From: Pseudomonas schmalbachii
GTDB taxonomy: Bacteria > Pseudomonadota > Gammaproteobacteria > Pseudomonadales > Pseudomonadaceae
Direction: 5' to 3'
Assembly (NCBI RefSeq): GCF_017589465.1
Contig: NZ_JAELYA010000001.1
Coordinates: 372,001-436,000 of the forward strand
Length of the DNA stretch: 64,000 nucleotides
Below, in pieces: positions 56,287 to 64,000 of the stretch. The notes under the pieces are model-generated. The model was not told where the DNA came from, searched no databases, and saw only the letters and a list, made by a program, of their open reading frames with translations. Numbering within the stretch: position 1 is the first letter of the stretch; every line of letters starts with the position of its first letter. The position numbers and the translations under genes were made by a program.

Positions 56287-57717
56287 TCATTGCTCCATGG
56301 TGTTGAGGAAGTCCATCGCCTCGCGATGGGACTGTTCGGACGCGGCGCAGGTGATCTTGTCGTCACCGCCGTTCTTGTCGCTGTAGCGCTGGATCGCGCC
56401 GGCCACGTAGCGGCTCGGGCAACCGCAGGCGCAGGGCTTGTCCCACTCGACGGTGATCTCGTCGCCGGTGATGAAGCCGCCCCAGCGCAGGTCGGCGCCC
56501 AGGTCGTAGAACGCCGCGCGGCCGGTCTGGCGACCCTCGCGGGGCAGCGGCTTGCCGGTTTCCGGATCGAGCACGAAGGGGATCGCGGTGTGGGCAAAGT
56601 GGTAGTTGCCGTGTTCGCAGAGGCGGTGCGAGCCGCTGGGGGTTTCGGACATGGCGTAGGTCTCGAAGATCTTCTTCGCACCGGTGAAGCGCATCACGTC
56701 TTCGCGCCAGCCTTCCGGCTGGACCACACCCTTTGCGCCGCCGGTGGTGGCGATGAAGGAATCCGGGTGGAACACGCCCTCCAGGCCGCGCTCCAGGCCG
56801 GCCTTGGCCATGTTGTGCAGCAGGTTCCAGGTGCCGCCGATGTAGACCGGCTTGCCCTTGAGCTTGCCGGTCATTTCTTCGAAGAAGCTCGCCAGGTACT
56901 GCGGCATGTCGGCCTGCAACTGGTCGTATTCCTTCTTCTTGGCCATCAGCTCGGGGCTGATCACCAGGCGGTCGAGGGTGCCCTTGGCGTGCGCCGCGCG
57001 GACCTTGGCGCCGAGGTGCAGCACATCGCTGGACAGCGTCGCCGGGTAGGCCGGGTGGAAATTGTCCAGGCTCGGCAGCACGGTGTTCATCAGCCAGACG
57101 TTACCGCGCATGTGGCTGAGGTAGCCCTTGCGGTAGTACGGATAGGCGGAGTGCATGTCGGGCGTCGGCGTCTGCGGGCCTTTCATGTTCCAGGCGTACA
57201 GGCGGCGGATCTGTGTCGACTTCTGGAACTCGCGGTTGCCCAGCGGCAGGAAGGACAGCGTGCCGGAAGTGCCGGACGTGTGGCTGAGGCACAGTTGCGG
57301 AACCGCCTCGTCCATGGTCTCGAACCACTCGTCGAGCCCCTGGCAGCCGCTGACATCGGTTGCGAGGATGGCCTCGGCCACCTCCGGCACGACCAGCTTG
57401 GACAGCCACTTGTTGATGGCGGTGAAGTTGTTCTTTTCCAGCAGCGATGGCGGGTAGGACTTGAATACCGTGTGCTCGAACAGCAGCGGCACCAGGTCAT
57501 CGAACTTTTCGATGCTCTCGACGCCCTCGCCATCGGCGAGTTTCTTCAGTACGGGAATGCTGTGGCGCATCTGCGCGAAGCGGCGCTTGAGGGCGGCGAG
57601 CTGCAGCGCGTCGATCTCCTCGCGTGGCATCTGGTTCCACTTCTCGAAGGAGTGTTCGGCCAGCTCCGCCGGGTCGGTCAGCAGCAGCTCGACCTTTTCT
57701 TCGAATGTTCTTGTCAT
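56287..57717 (-). CDS. LuxE-like acyl-protein synthetase
   Basis: 476 residues. The adenylate-forming motif is SHTSGTSGTLSFLPLG (about 143-158). The C-terminal part has several cysteines (CACGCPSRYVAGAIQRYSDKNGGDDKITC). In the lux system LuxE activates a fatty acid as AMP ester, holds it on a cysteine and hands it to LuxC. It is longer than LuxE of luminous bacteria (~370). The ATG at 57717 (MTRTFEEKVELLL) follows AGGAGCC. Probably an acid-to-aldehyde reductase with the LuxC-like protein. Confidence 0.88.
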   Translation of the reverse strand: MTRTFEEKVELLLTDPAELAEHSFEKWNQMPREEIDALQLAALKRRFAQMRHSIPVLKKLADGEGVESIEKFDDLVPLLFEHTVFKSYPPSLLEKNNFTAINKWLSKLVVPEVAEAILATDVSGCQGLDEWFETMDEAVPQLCLSHTSGTSGTLSFLPLGNREFQKSTQIRRLYAWNMKGPQTPTPDMHSAYPYYRKGYLSHMRGNVWLMNTVLPSLDNFHPAYPATLSSDVLHLGAKVRAAHAKGTLDRLVISPELMAKKKEYDQLQADMPQYLASFFEEMTGKLKGKPVYIGGTWNLLHNMAKAGLERGLEGVFHPDSFIATTGGAKGVVQPEGWREDVMRFTGAKKIFETYAMSETPSGSHRLCEHGNYHFAHTAIPFVLDPETGKPLPREGRQTGRAAFYDLGADLRWGGFITGDEITVEWDKPCACGCPSRYVAGAIQRYSDKNGGDDKITCAASEQSHREAMDFLNTMEQ

Positions 57718-57905
57718 TGTGTGAGGCTCCTGGATTGCACCCATTCGCGCGGTGGTCGCTGGTCGACGCATGTGCGCGAAAGGCCGGCTACCCGGTTGGG
57801 TCAGCCTTCATGGCAATGCCAGTCTAGGGCCTCGGAGGGCTCCCAAGTTCCGGATTCCGGAGCCCCTTATCTTGACTCAACTAATTGAAAAACAAGGATT
57901 TATTA

Positions 57906-58649
57906 TTACTTTCCGGATGCCGTGGCGGAGCCTTCCGAATCTTCCGCGGTGAGCACCGCATGGATCATCCGCGACAGCAGGCGAACCGTTTGCGGCGACA
58001 GGAGATATTCGGGCCGGTCGATGACCAGCGCCCGCGGAAGGGCGAGCACGGCCTGGAATGCGAGGAAGCCGGCGAGCTCGCGATCGCGCACCACGACCTC
58101 CGATGAGAAGCGCTCGACCAGCACCGGCAGAACCTGGGCGGCCCAGGATTGCTCCGACTTGACCATTTCCAGACGCACCAGCTCGGCGTAATAGGCCGTC
58201 TTGACGCTCAGCTCCGAATCGATCTGCAACCAGCGATGCAGTTGGGCCAAGCCGCTCTTCAGCAGTGTCTCGATGCCATCCATCAGGGTCGCGGAGGCCG
58301 GCAGCGACTGGATGCAGGCGATGGCTTCGCGCCGGCCATCGGCGCGATAGTCATCGAAGATGGCCGCGACCAGCGATTCGATGGTGGGGAAGTATTCGTA
58401 GATCGAACTGATCGCCACACCCGCGTGCTCGGCCAGGCGATACACGGACAATGCCGCGCGCCCTTCCCGTTCGAGGATTTCGCGGCCGGCGATCTTCAGG
58501 GCGTCGACCAGCGCGATGGAGCGGGCCTGCCTGGGCCGCTTGCGCTGCCTGGCAGGCAGGGTCACCTGCAGCAGACTGTCGCTGGTGGCGGCGCGAGGCG
58601 TTTCCTCGGTCTCCCGCTCGCCGGATGGGGGCTGGGGGCGTCTTGTCAT
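57906..58649 (-). CDS. TetR-family transcriptional regulator
   Basis: 247 residues. A polar N-terminal stretch of ~40 residues is followed by the TetR helix-turn-helix (IALVDALKIAGREILEREGRAALSVYRLAEHAGVAISSIYEYFPTIESLVAAIFDD). It is upstream of the LuxE/LuxC pair in the same direction and 188 bases away; likely their regulator. The ATG at 58649 is one of two options; the frame runs to 58694. Confidence 0.88.
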   Translation of the reverse strand: MTRRPQPPSGERETEETPRAATSDSLLQVTLPARQRKRPRQARSIALVDALKIAGREILEREGRAALSVYRLAEHAGVAISSIYEYFPTIESLVAAIFDDYRADGRREAIACIQSLPASATLMDGIETLLKSGLAQLHRWLQIDSELSVKTAYYAELVRLEMVKSEQSWAAQVLPVLVERFSSEVVVRDRELAGFLAFQAVLALPRALVIDRPEYLLSPQTVRLLSRMIHAVLTAEDSEGSATASGK

Positions 58650-58713
58650 GGGGCTCACTACGGGCTGCGGGCGGGGACACCGGCGTCCGGCCACCGGTTT
58701 AGTCTGGTGGACT

Positions 58714-59868
58714 TCAGTTGAATGCGCTGATACCGGTCAGCGCGCGCGAAATCAGCAGCTTCTGGATCTCGCCGGTGCCGTCGGGAATCGGCATCCCGAT
58801 GGCCTCGCGGGCCAGGCGCTCGACGTCGAATTCACGGGCCAGTCCATTGCCGCCATGCAGCTGCACGGCGCTGCGGCATACCTGTACCGCGATCTCGCCG
58901 GCGTACCACTTCGCCATCGACGACTGCACGTCGCAGCGGATGCCCGCATCCATCATGGAAAAGACGCGGAAGCACATCAGCCGCGCGGCATCGATCAGCG
59001 TCGCCATCTCGGCGATCTTCGCCGCTCCCAACTGGTGCGCGGCAATAGGCTTGCCGAAGCGAGGGCACTCGCGGGCGTCGGCGAGCGAGGCATCGAGCGC
59101 CGCCCGCATCAACCCGACCGACAGGATGCCGAGGTTGGCGCGAGTGCTTTCGAACAGCTTCATGTTCTGCCTGGGCCCAGCGCCCTCCTCCCACACCAGG
59201 TTGCTCGCCGGCACCCGCGTTTCGCTGAAGAAGACCTGCGCGGCGGACTGCGAATTCAGGGCCTGCCTGTCGATGTTGCGCAACACGTAGCCGTGGTCCT
59301 GGCGATCGACGAGCAGGTGCGCCAGCCCTTTCGAGCCGGTGCGTACCGTGGCGATCAGGAAGTCCGAATAATGGCCGTTGGAGACCCGGGATTTCTCGCC
59401 GTCGACGACGAAGACATGGCCCTCGCGCATCGCCGCGACCCTGATGTCGGCCACGCCGGAATCGATATCGGGCTCGCTGAGGCAGAAGCCGGCGAAGGTA
59501 CGCCCGCTGAGGATGTCGGCCAGATAGCGCTCGCGCAGGTGCGCCCGCTCGTCAGGCAGCTCCGCCAGCAGCATGGCCGCGCTCTTGTTGATCATCACGC
59601 AGCGGGCGATGTCCACCGAGACCGTGCACAGCTCCTCGAACAGCATGGCCTCGGTGACCAGGGACAACCCCATGCCGCCGAACTCCTCGGCAATGCTGGC
59701 GCCGGGCAGGCCGAACTCGGCGATGCCCTGGGTCAGCTCGCGCATCCGCCCCTTGGGAATGGGCCGGTCGCGGAACTCCCGGGCGACCGGAGCGACCTCG
59801 GAAGCGAGAAAGCAGCGGAAGCTCTCGACCGCAAGGAGCTGCTCTTCGGTTGGCATTTCAACCTGCAT
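58714..59868 (-). CDS. Acyl-CoA dehydrogenase with Asp at the catalytic position
   Basis: 384 residues, typical length. FAGFCLSEPDIDSGVADIRVAA, VDGEKSRVSNGHYSDF and QLHGGNGLAREFDVERLAREA are family motifs. The segment that normally reads YEGTxEIQ with the catalytic glutamate is PDGTGEIQ, so Asp replaces Glu. It may have changed activity or use another base. Followed downstream by the TetR and LuxE/LuxC genes in the same direction. Confidence 0.88.
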   Translation of the reverse strand: MQVEMPTEEQLLAVESFRCFLASEVAPVAREFRDRPIPKGRMRELTQGIAEFGLPGASIAEEFGGMGLSLVTEAMLFEELCTVSVDIARCVMINKSAAMLLAELPDERAHLRERYLADILSGRTFAGFCLSEPDIDSGVADIRVAAMREGHVFVVDGEKSRVSNGHYSDFLIATVRTGSKGLAHLLVDRQDHGYVLRNIDRQALNSQSAAQVFFSETRVPASNLVWEEGAGPRQNMKLFESTRANLGILSVGLMRAALDASLADARECPRFGKPIAAHQLGAAKIAEMATLIDAARLMCFRVFSMMDAGIRCDVQSSMAKWYAGEIAVQVCRSAVQLHGGNGLAREFDVERLAREAIGMPIPDGTGEIQKLLISRALTGISAFN

Positions 59869-60378
59869 GTTGTTTCCCTCTTCCCTTGGCCCGGCTCAGG
59901 CCTGCACGCGAAATCCCCCTTCTCGTTACGGGTCGGGGTCGATCCGGGTGTTTGATGCAGGTCAGGGTATACAAGGCCCCGGCAACAGGCTCCCCCGCGT
60001 TTGGAGGGGGCCGGCTTGAGTGGAGACGTAGGAGCAACTGTCTTGCATCCCACGTAAGCGCCAGAACTCGCGTAGGTTGGTGCTGAACGCAGTGAAGCCC
60101 AACGATGGCAATGTTGGGCTTCGCGCTGCTCAGCGCCAACGGTGGGCATTGCAACTGTAGGAGCGGTCCATGACCGCGATCGCGCGCATGGCGCGCTCCT
60201 ACAGTTGCAGCGATCAACCGCGCTCGCCGGCAGCATCGGTGTGCGCCTGAAACTCCGGATCGCCAGCAAGCTGGCTCCTACAGCGTCATCGCGAACGGTG
60301 ATGAGCTGTCTTTCGTCGACAAGCTGTAACGACGCTGTAGGCGGCCCATGTCCGCGAAAGGATTGCCCGGCAGCTCCG
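59869..60378. other. Repeat-filled intergenic region
   Basis: No gene in 510 bases. It includes a diverged GTAGGTTGG...GCGCCAAC element (60072-60140, opposite orientation), a GTAGGAGCGG...GCTCCTAC palindrome (60157-60202) and single repeat arms around 60025 and 60275. Confidence 0.7.
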
Positions 60379-60765
60379 TTACGTCCTGAACCGCATCACC
60401 AGCCGGTTCAGCTCGTCGCTGAGCCCCGTGAGGTTCTTCGCGTCGCCGCTGGTGGAAGTGGCCAGCTCGGCCACCAACTGCGCGTCCTCGTGGATCTGCG
60501 CGGCATCGGCGCTTATGTAGCGCTTGAGACCAGCGTCGATGCCGTTCAGTAGCGGATGGCTGGCGAGATAGTCGACGTTCTGCTCGATGCTCTCGAAGAA
60601 CAGTTGCATGGCGTGGTCGACCTGGCGGATTTCCCGGCCGCTGCTGTCGAGGAAGGCGGCCCGGGCCTCCTCGCGCAGGTTCAGGATCACCAGCAGCGCG
60701 ACCAGGAGTACCGGCAGACCCGCGATTGCAGCGAATGCCAGTACCAGCTTGTGTTTGATGTTCAT
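60379..60765 (-). pseudogene. Remnant of a methyl-accepting chemotaxis receptor
   Basis: 128-residue frame. Residues 1-100 look like the start of a chemoreceptor: MNIKHKLVLAFAAIAGLPVLLVALLVI is the first membrane helix, and the start of a sensor domain follows. The last ~25 residues (ATSTSGDAKNLTGLSDELNRLVMRFRT) look like a receptor's extreme C-terminus, just after the signalling hairpin. Everything between is missing in frame. It may still make a short membrane protein but cannot signal through CheA. Confidence 0.65.
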
Positions 60766-60812
60766 CCCCTCTCCCTGGTGTTGTTGTCGTGAAGGACTTG
60801 CAGATATTCCGT

Positions 60813-60830
60813 ATTATGGTATACCAATAT
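60813..60830. promoter_or_regulatory. TGGTATACCA operator, copy 1
   Basis: ATTATGGTATACCAATAT, with a 10-base perfect palindrome at 60817-60826, lies ~100 bases before the monooxygenase gene. The same TATTATGGTATACCA sequence recurs at 62149-62163. GntR-family (FCD type) regulators bind such TGGTnnACCA sites. Confidence 0.75.
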
Positions 60831-60930
60831 CCAGCAGACCGTACAGCGGGTCGAAGAGTCCCCCGGACGGAGTCATCCACCACCGCGGCCGCGTCCTGGC
60901 CGGGCAATAAAAAGATTCGAGGTAAGCGAC

Positions 60931-61974
60931 ATGAAATTCTCTTTGTTCGTGCACATGGAGCGCTACGACGAGCAGGTCAGCCACCGCCAGCTCTTCGAGG
61001 ATCTGACCGAGCTGACCCTGATGGCGGAAGCCGGCGGCTTCAACACCGTGTGGATCGGCGAACACCACTCGATGGAGTACACCATCTCGCCGAGCCCCAT
61101 GCCGCTGCTCGCCTACCTCGCTGCCCGCACCACCACCATCCGCCTCGGCGCCGGCACCATCATCGCGCCCTTCTGGCATCCCATCCGCGTCGCCGGCGAG
61201 TGCGCCCTGCTCGACGTGATCAGCAACGGCCGCATGGAAGTGGGCCTGGCCCGTGGCGCCTACCAGTTCGAATTCGACCGCATGGCCGGCGGCATGCCGG
61301 CCACCTCTGGCGGCCAGGCGCTGCGCGAGATGGTCCCGGTGGTCAAGGCGCTGTGGCAGGGCGACGTGGCCCATGACGGCGAGATCTGGAAGTTCCCCAC
61401 CTCCACCTCCTCACCGCGTCCGATCCAGAAGCCCACGCCGCCGATGTGGATCGCCGCCCGCGATCCGGATTCGCACAACTTCGCCGTGGCAAACGGCTGC
61501 AACGTGATGGTCACCCCGCTGATGAAGGGCGACGAGGAAGTCGTCGACCTGAAGAACAAGTTCGAGGCTGCCCTGGCCAACAACCCCGAGGTGCCGCGTC
61601 CGCAACTGATGGTGCTGCGCCACACCCACGTGCACAGCGCGGACGACCCGGACGGCTGGAAGGTTGGCGCTGCCGCCATCTCGCGCTTCTACCGCACTTT
61701 CGACGCCTGGTTCGGCAACAAGGAAGTCCCGGTCAACGGCATTCTCCAGCCGAGCCCGGAAGAGAAGTTCAAGGACCGTCCGGAGTTCGAGCTGGAGAAC
61801 ATCCGCAAGAACACCATGATCGGCACCCCGGAAGAAATCATTGCGCGCATCCGCCACTACCAGGAACTGGGCGTCGACGAGTTCAGCTTCTGGGCCGACA
61901 ACAGCCTGTCCCACGCGGAGAAGAAGAAGTCCCTGGAGCTGTTCATCAAGCACGTGGTGCCGGCGTTCCGCTGA
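60931..61974 (+). CDS. LLM-class flavin-dependent monooxygenase
   Basis: 347 residues, luciferase-like TIM barrel: MKFSLFVHMERYDEQ at the start, AGGFNTVWIGEHHSMEY, RTTTIRLGAGTIIAPFWHPIRVAGECALLDVISNGRMEVGLARGA, and GTPEEIIARIRHYQELGVDEF near the end. Such enzymes need a flavin reductase, which is not encoded nearby. First gene of a catabolic set with the DUF1185-type protein, alpha/beta hydrolase and aldehyde dehydrogenase. Substrate unknown. Confidence 0.9.
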   Translation: MKFSLFVHMERYDEQVSHRQLFEDLTELTLMAEAGGFNTVWIGEHHSMEYTISPSPMPLLAYLAARTTTIRLGAGTIIAPFWHPIRVAGECALLDVISNGRMEVGLARGAYQFEFDRMAGGMPATSGGQALREMVPVVKALWQGDVAHDGEIWKFPTSTSSPRPIQKPTPPMWIAARDPDSHNFAVANGCNVMVTPLMKGDEEVVDLKNKFEAALANNPEVPRPQLMVLRHTHVHSADDPDGWKVGAAAISRFYRTFDAWFGNKEVPVNGILQPSPEEKFKDRPEFELENIRKNTMIGTPEEIIARIRHYQELGVDEFSFWADNSLSHAEKKKSLELFIKHVVPAFR

Positions 61975-62010
61975 ACCATTCCAGCCCGCATGTCGGGCTG
62001 AACTAATCAA

Positions 62011-62084
62011 TGAAGCCCAACGAGTCCGCGCACGCTGGAGTGCGCCGGGACGTTGGGCTTCGCTGCGCTCAGCGCCAACCTACG
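62011..62084. repeat. GTTGGGCTTC repeat, diverged copy
   Basis: Diverged form of the GTAGGTTGG element: TGAAGCCCAACG, a different loop, then CGTTGGGCTTCGCTGCGCTC and CGCCAACCTACG. It sits between two pathway genes, just before the second operator. Confidence 0.7.
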
Positions 62085-62148
62085 GAGCTACGCGACCTTC
62101 CGTCGCCATGCCCTCGGCCTTCCCTGCACCTGCCTCTTGCATATTCAA

Positions 62149-62166
62149 TATTATGGTATACCATCA
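62149..62166. promoter_or_regulatory. TGGTATACCA operator, copy 2
   Basis: TATTATGGTATACCATCA; palindrome at 62154-62163, 38 bases before the DUF1185-type gene. Indicates a second, co-regulated promoter inside the cluster. Confidence 0.75.
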
Positions 62167-62200
62167 GACAGCAAGAGATTTCCCCAACCAGGAGAGCCCA

Positions 62201-62791
62201 ATGAGCTTCGAAATCCGCAAGATCGTCAGCTACGTGGAAGAGACCTTCATCGAAGGTGGCAAGGCCGCCGAGAAGCCGGTGACCATGGTCGGTCTGGCCG
62301 TGGTGCTCAAGAACCCGTGGCTGGGCCGTGGCTTCGTCGAAGACCTCAAGCCGGAGATCAGGGCCAACTGCTCCGACCTCGGCGCCATGATGGTCGAGCG
62401 CCTGACCGCCGCCATCGGCGGTGCTGCCAGGATCGAAGCCTACGGCAAGGCTGCCGTGGTCGGCGCCGACGGCGAGATCGAACATGCCTCCGCCGTGATC
62501 CACACCCTGCGCTTCGGCAACCACTACCGCCAGGCGGTGAACGCCAAGAGCTACCTGAGCTTCACCAACAAGCGCGGCGGCCCGGGCACCTCGATCCAGA
62601 TCCCGATGATGCACAAGGACGACGAAGGCCTGCGCTCCCACTACATCACCCTGGAAATGCAGATCGAGGACGCACCGCGCGCCGACGAGATCATCGTCGT
62701 GCTGGGCGCCGCCGACGGTGGCCGCCTGCACCCGCGCATCGGCAACCGCTACATCGATCTGGAAGAACTGGCCGCCGAGCAGGCCCAGTGA
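62201..62791 (+). CDS. DUF1185 / 'amino acid synthesis' family protein
   Basis: 196 residues. The pattern EIRKIVSYVEETFIEGGKAAEKPVTMVGLAVVLKNPWLGRGFVEDLKPEI and the end VLGAADGGRLHPRIGNRYIDLEEL fit a family annotated as amino acid synthesis protein, of unknown activity. It is regularly found near LLM monooxygenases and hydrolases. The ATG at 62201 follows CAGGAGAG. Confidence 0.8.
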   Translation: MSFEIRKIVSYVEETFIEGGKAAEKPVTMVGLAVVLKNPWLGRGFVEDLKPEIRANCSDLGAMMVERLTAAIGGAARIEAYGKAAVVGADGEIEHASAVIHTLRFGNHYRQAVNAKSYLSFTNKRGGPGTSIQIPMMHKDDEGLRSHYITLEMQIEDAPRADEIIVVLGAADGGRLHPRIGNRYIDLEELAAEQAQ

Positions 62792-62817
62792 TCCCAAGGC
62801 TTGTGCAGGAGCGCTCC

Positions 62818-63651
62818 ATGATACGGCTCACCGCTGAACGCACCCCGGCCGGCACCAGTTACCTGGCGACCGGCCAAGGCCACCCCGTGGTGCTGATCCA
62901 CGGCGTCGGCCTGAACAAGGAAATGTGGGGTGGCCAGATCGTCGGCCTGGCCCCGCAGTTCCAGGTCATCGCCTACGACATGCTCGGCCATGGCGCCAGT
63001 CCGCGCCCCGAAGCGGGCACCGGTCTGCTGGGCTACGCCGAGCAGTTGCGCGAGCTGCTGGAGCACCTCGGCGTGGCCCAGGCCACGGTGATCGGCTTCT
63101 CCATGGGCGGCCTGGTGGCGCGGGCCTTCGCCCTGCACTACCCGCAGCATCTCGAAGGGCTGGTGATCCTCAACAGCGTGTTCAACCGCAGCGCCGAGCA
63201 GCGCGCCGGTGTCATCGAACGCACCCGCCAGGCCGCCGAACACGGTCCGGACGCCAACGCCGAGGCGGCCCTGTCGCGCTGGTTCAGCCGCGAGTACCAG
63301 GCAGCCAATCCGGCGCAGATCGCCGCCATCCGCCAGACCCTTGCCAGCAACGATCCGCAGGGCTATCTGACTACCTATGAGCTGTTCGCCACCCAGGACA
63401 TGTACCGCGCCGACGACCTCGGCAGCATCAAGGTGCCGACCCTGGTCGCCACCGGCGAACTGGACCCGGGCTCGACGCCCGAGATGGCCCGGCAACTCGC
63501 CGAGCGTATTCCCGGCGCCCAGGTGGCGGTGCTCGACGAGCAGCGGCACATGATGCCGGTGGAGTCGCCGCGCCTGGTCAACCAGGTGTTGCTGGACTTC
63601 CTCCTGCAGGCACAGAGCTTCCAGAACCAAGCAAAGGGGATCGTCGCATGA
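62818..63651 (+). CDS. Alpha/beta hydrolase
   Basis: 277 residues. HGVGLNKEMWGGQ oxyanion region, nucleophile elbow GFSMGG (Ser at about 100), the acid in ATGELDPGST, and the histidine in DEQRHMMPVESP. Similar to 3-oxoadipate enol-lactonase-like hydrolases. 26 bases after the DUF1185-type gene; its TGA overlaps the next ATG (ATGA). Confidence 0.9.
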   Translation: MIRLTAERTPAGTSYLATGQGHPVVLIHGVGLNKEMWGGQIVGLAPQFQVIAYDMLGHGASPRPEAGTGLLGYAEQLRELLEHLGVAQATVIGFSMGGLVARAFALHYPQHLEGLVILNSVFNRSAEQRAGVIERTRQAAEHGPDANAEAALSRWFSREYQAANPAQIAAIRQTLASNDPQGYLTTYELFATQDMYRADDLGSIKVPTLVATGELDPGSTPEMARQLAERIPGAQVAVLDEQRHMMPVESPRLVNQVLLDFLLQAQSFQNQAKGIVA

Positions 63652-64000
63652 CGCTCGCACGCTTCCAGATGTGCATCGACGGCCAGTGGGTCGATGCGCT
63701 CTCCGGCAAGACCTTCCAAAGCCTCAACCCGGCGCTGGCCGAGCCCTGGGCGGAACTGCCCGATGCCGACGAAGCGGATGTCGAGCGCGCCGTGCGGGCT
63801 GCCCAAGCTGCCTTCGAGAATCCGGCCTGGCGCGGTCTCAGCGCCACCGCACGGGGCAAACTGCTGCGCCGGCTGGGCGACCTGATCGCCGAAAACAAGG
63901 AACACCTGGCCCAGCTGGAAAGCCGCGACAACGGCAAGCTGATCCGCGAGACCCGCGGCCAGGTCGGTTACCTGCCGGAATTCTTCCACTACACCGCCGG
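63648..64000 (+). CDS. Aldehyde dehydrogenase, N-terminal part (cut by window end)
   Basis: First 117 residues of an NAD(P) aldehyde dehydrogenase: FQMCIDGQWVDALSGKTFQSLNPA, WAELPDADEADVERAVRAAQAAFENPAWRGLSATARGKLLRRLGDLIAEN, LESRDNGKLIRETRGQVGYLPEFFHYTAG. The catalytic part is outside the window. Coupled to the hydrolase by a 4-base overlap. Confidence 0.93.
   Translation, partial: MTLARFQMCIDGQWVDALSGKTFQSLNPALAEPWAELPDADEADVERAVRAAQAAFENPAWRGLSATARGKLLRRLGDLIAENKEHLAQLESRDNGKLIRETRGQVGYLPEFFHYTA

Noticed and set aside
54826-57717. Bioluminescence (lux) operon
   Set aside because: LuxC- and LuxE-like genes are present, but no luxA, luxB or luxD. The LLM monooxygenase at 60931 is on the other strand and 3 kb away.

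Overview
The window is high-GC chromosomal DNA from a Pseudomonas-type gammaproteobacterium. The evidence is a curli csgB/csgA/csgC block, a davB-davA lysine monooxygenase pair close to the P. putida proteins, an Anr/FNR-type box, sigma-54 promoters, and several families of intergenic palindromic repeats. No rRNA, tRNA, CRISPR array, prophage or transposase was seen. All functions below come from reading translated sequence and motifs; no database search was run.

Layout. 1-2.7 kb: curli genes, with a decayed second csgB between csgB and csgA. 3.0-6.2 kb: Lrp/AsnC regulator divergent from davB-davA (lysine to 5-aminovalerate). 6.5-15.2 kb: a small Cys-rich protein and an HMA-like gene, then an eleven-gene minus-strand operon. 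That operon holds two HMA-like/ATPase proteins with an N-terminal GRxR motif, a ferritin-like protein, three small membrane or low-complexity proteins, a P-type ATPase with an SCA metal motif, two FeoA, FeoB and FeoC. Its promoter region has a perfect Anr box. It looks like a ferrosome-type (iron-storage organelle) locus joined to Fe(II) uptake, and is my first candidate for an undescribed system.

15.7-26.6 kb: quinohemoprotein amine dehydrogenase operon (qhpA-D-C-B order), an adjacent CcmF-like cytochrome c assembly protein, an MHS-family transporter and a phenylacetaldehyde-type aldehyde dehydrogenase. Three transcription units here share one bipartite upstream element placed 67-79 bp from sigma-54 -24/-12 promoters, so they look like one regulon for amine oxidation. 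26.8-27.5 kb: a 40-residue secreted peptide gene not obvious by size, and a YkgJ-type Cys-cluster protein.

27.6-38.5 kb: minus-strand operon of a serine hydrolase, DUF1302 outer-membrane-type protein, DUF1329 protein, YCF48-like propeller, RND/MMPL exporter and a translationally coupled sulfatase, with a divergent LysR regulator. 38.7-54.4 kb: MalT-like LuxR regulator, acyl-CoA dehydrogenase, zinc alcohol dehydrogenase, ACS-family transporter, ThDP enzyme, thioesterase, SDR, HisD-like dehydrogenase, LacI regulator and a FadB-like bifunctional enzyme: catabolic genes of unknown substrate. 54.8-59.9 kb: LuxC/LuxE-like acyl reduction pair, TetR regulator and an acyl-CoA dehydrogenase. 60.4-64 kb: a chemoreceptor remnant, then a plus-strand pathway (LLM flavin monooxygenase, DUF1185-type protein, alpha/beta hydrolase, aldehyde dehydrogenase cut by the window edge) with two copies of a TGGTATACCA operator.
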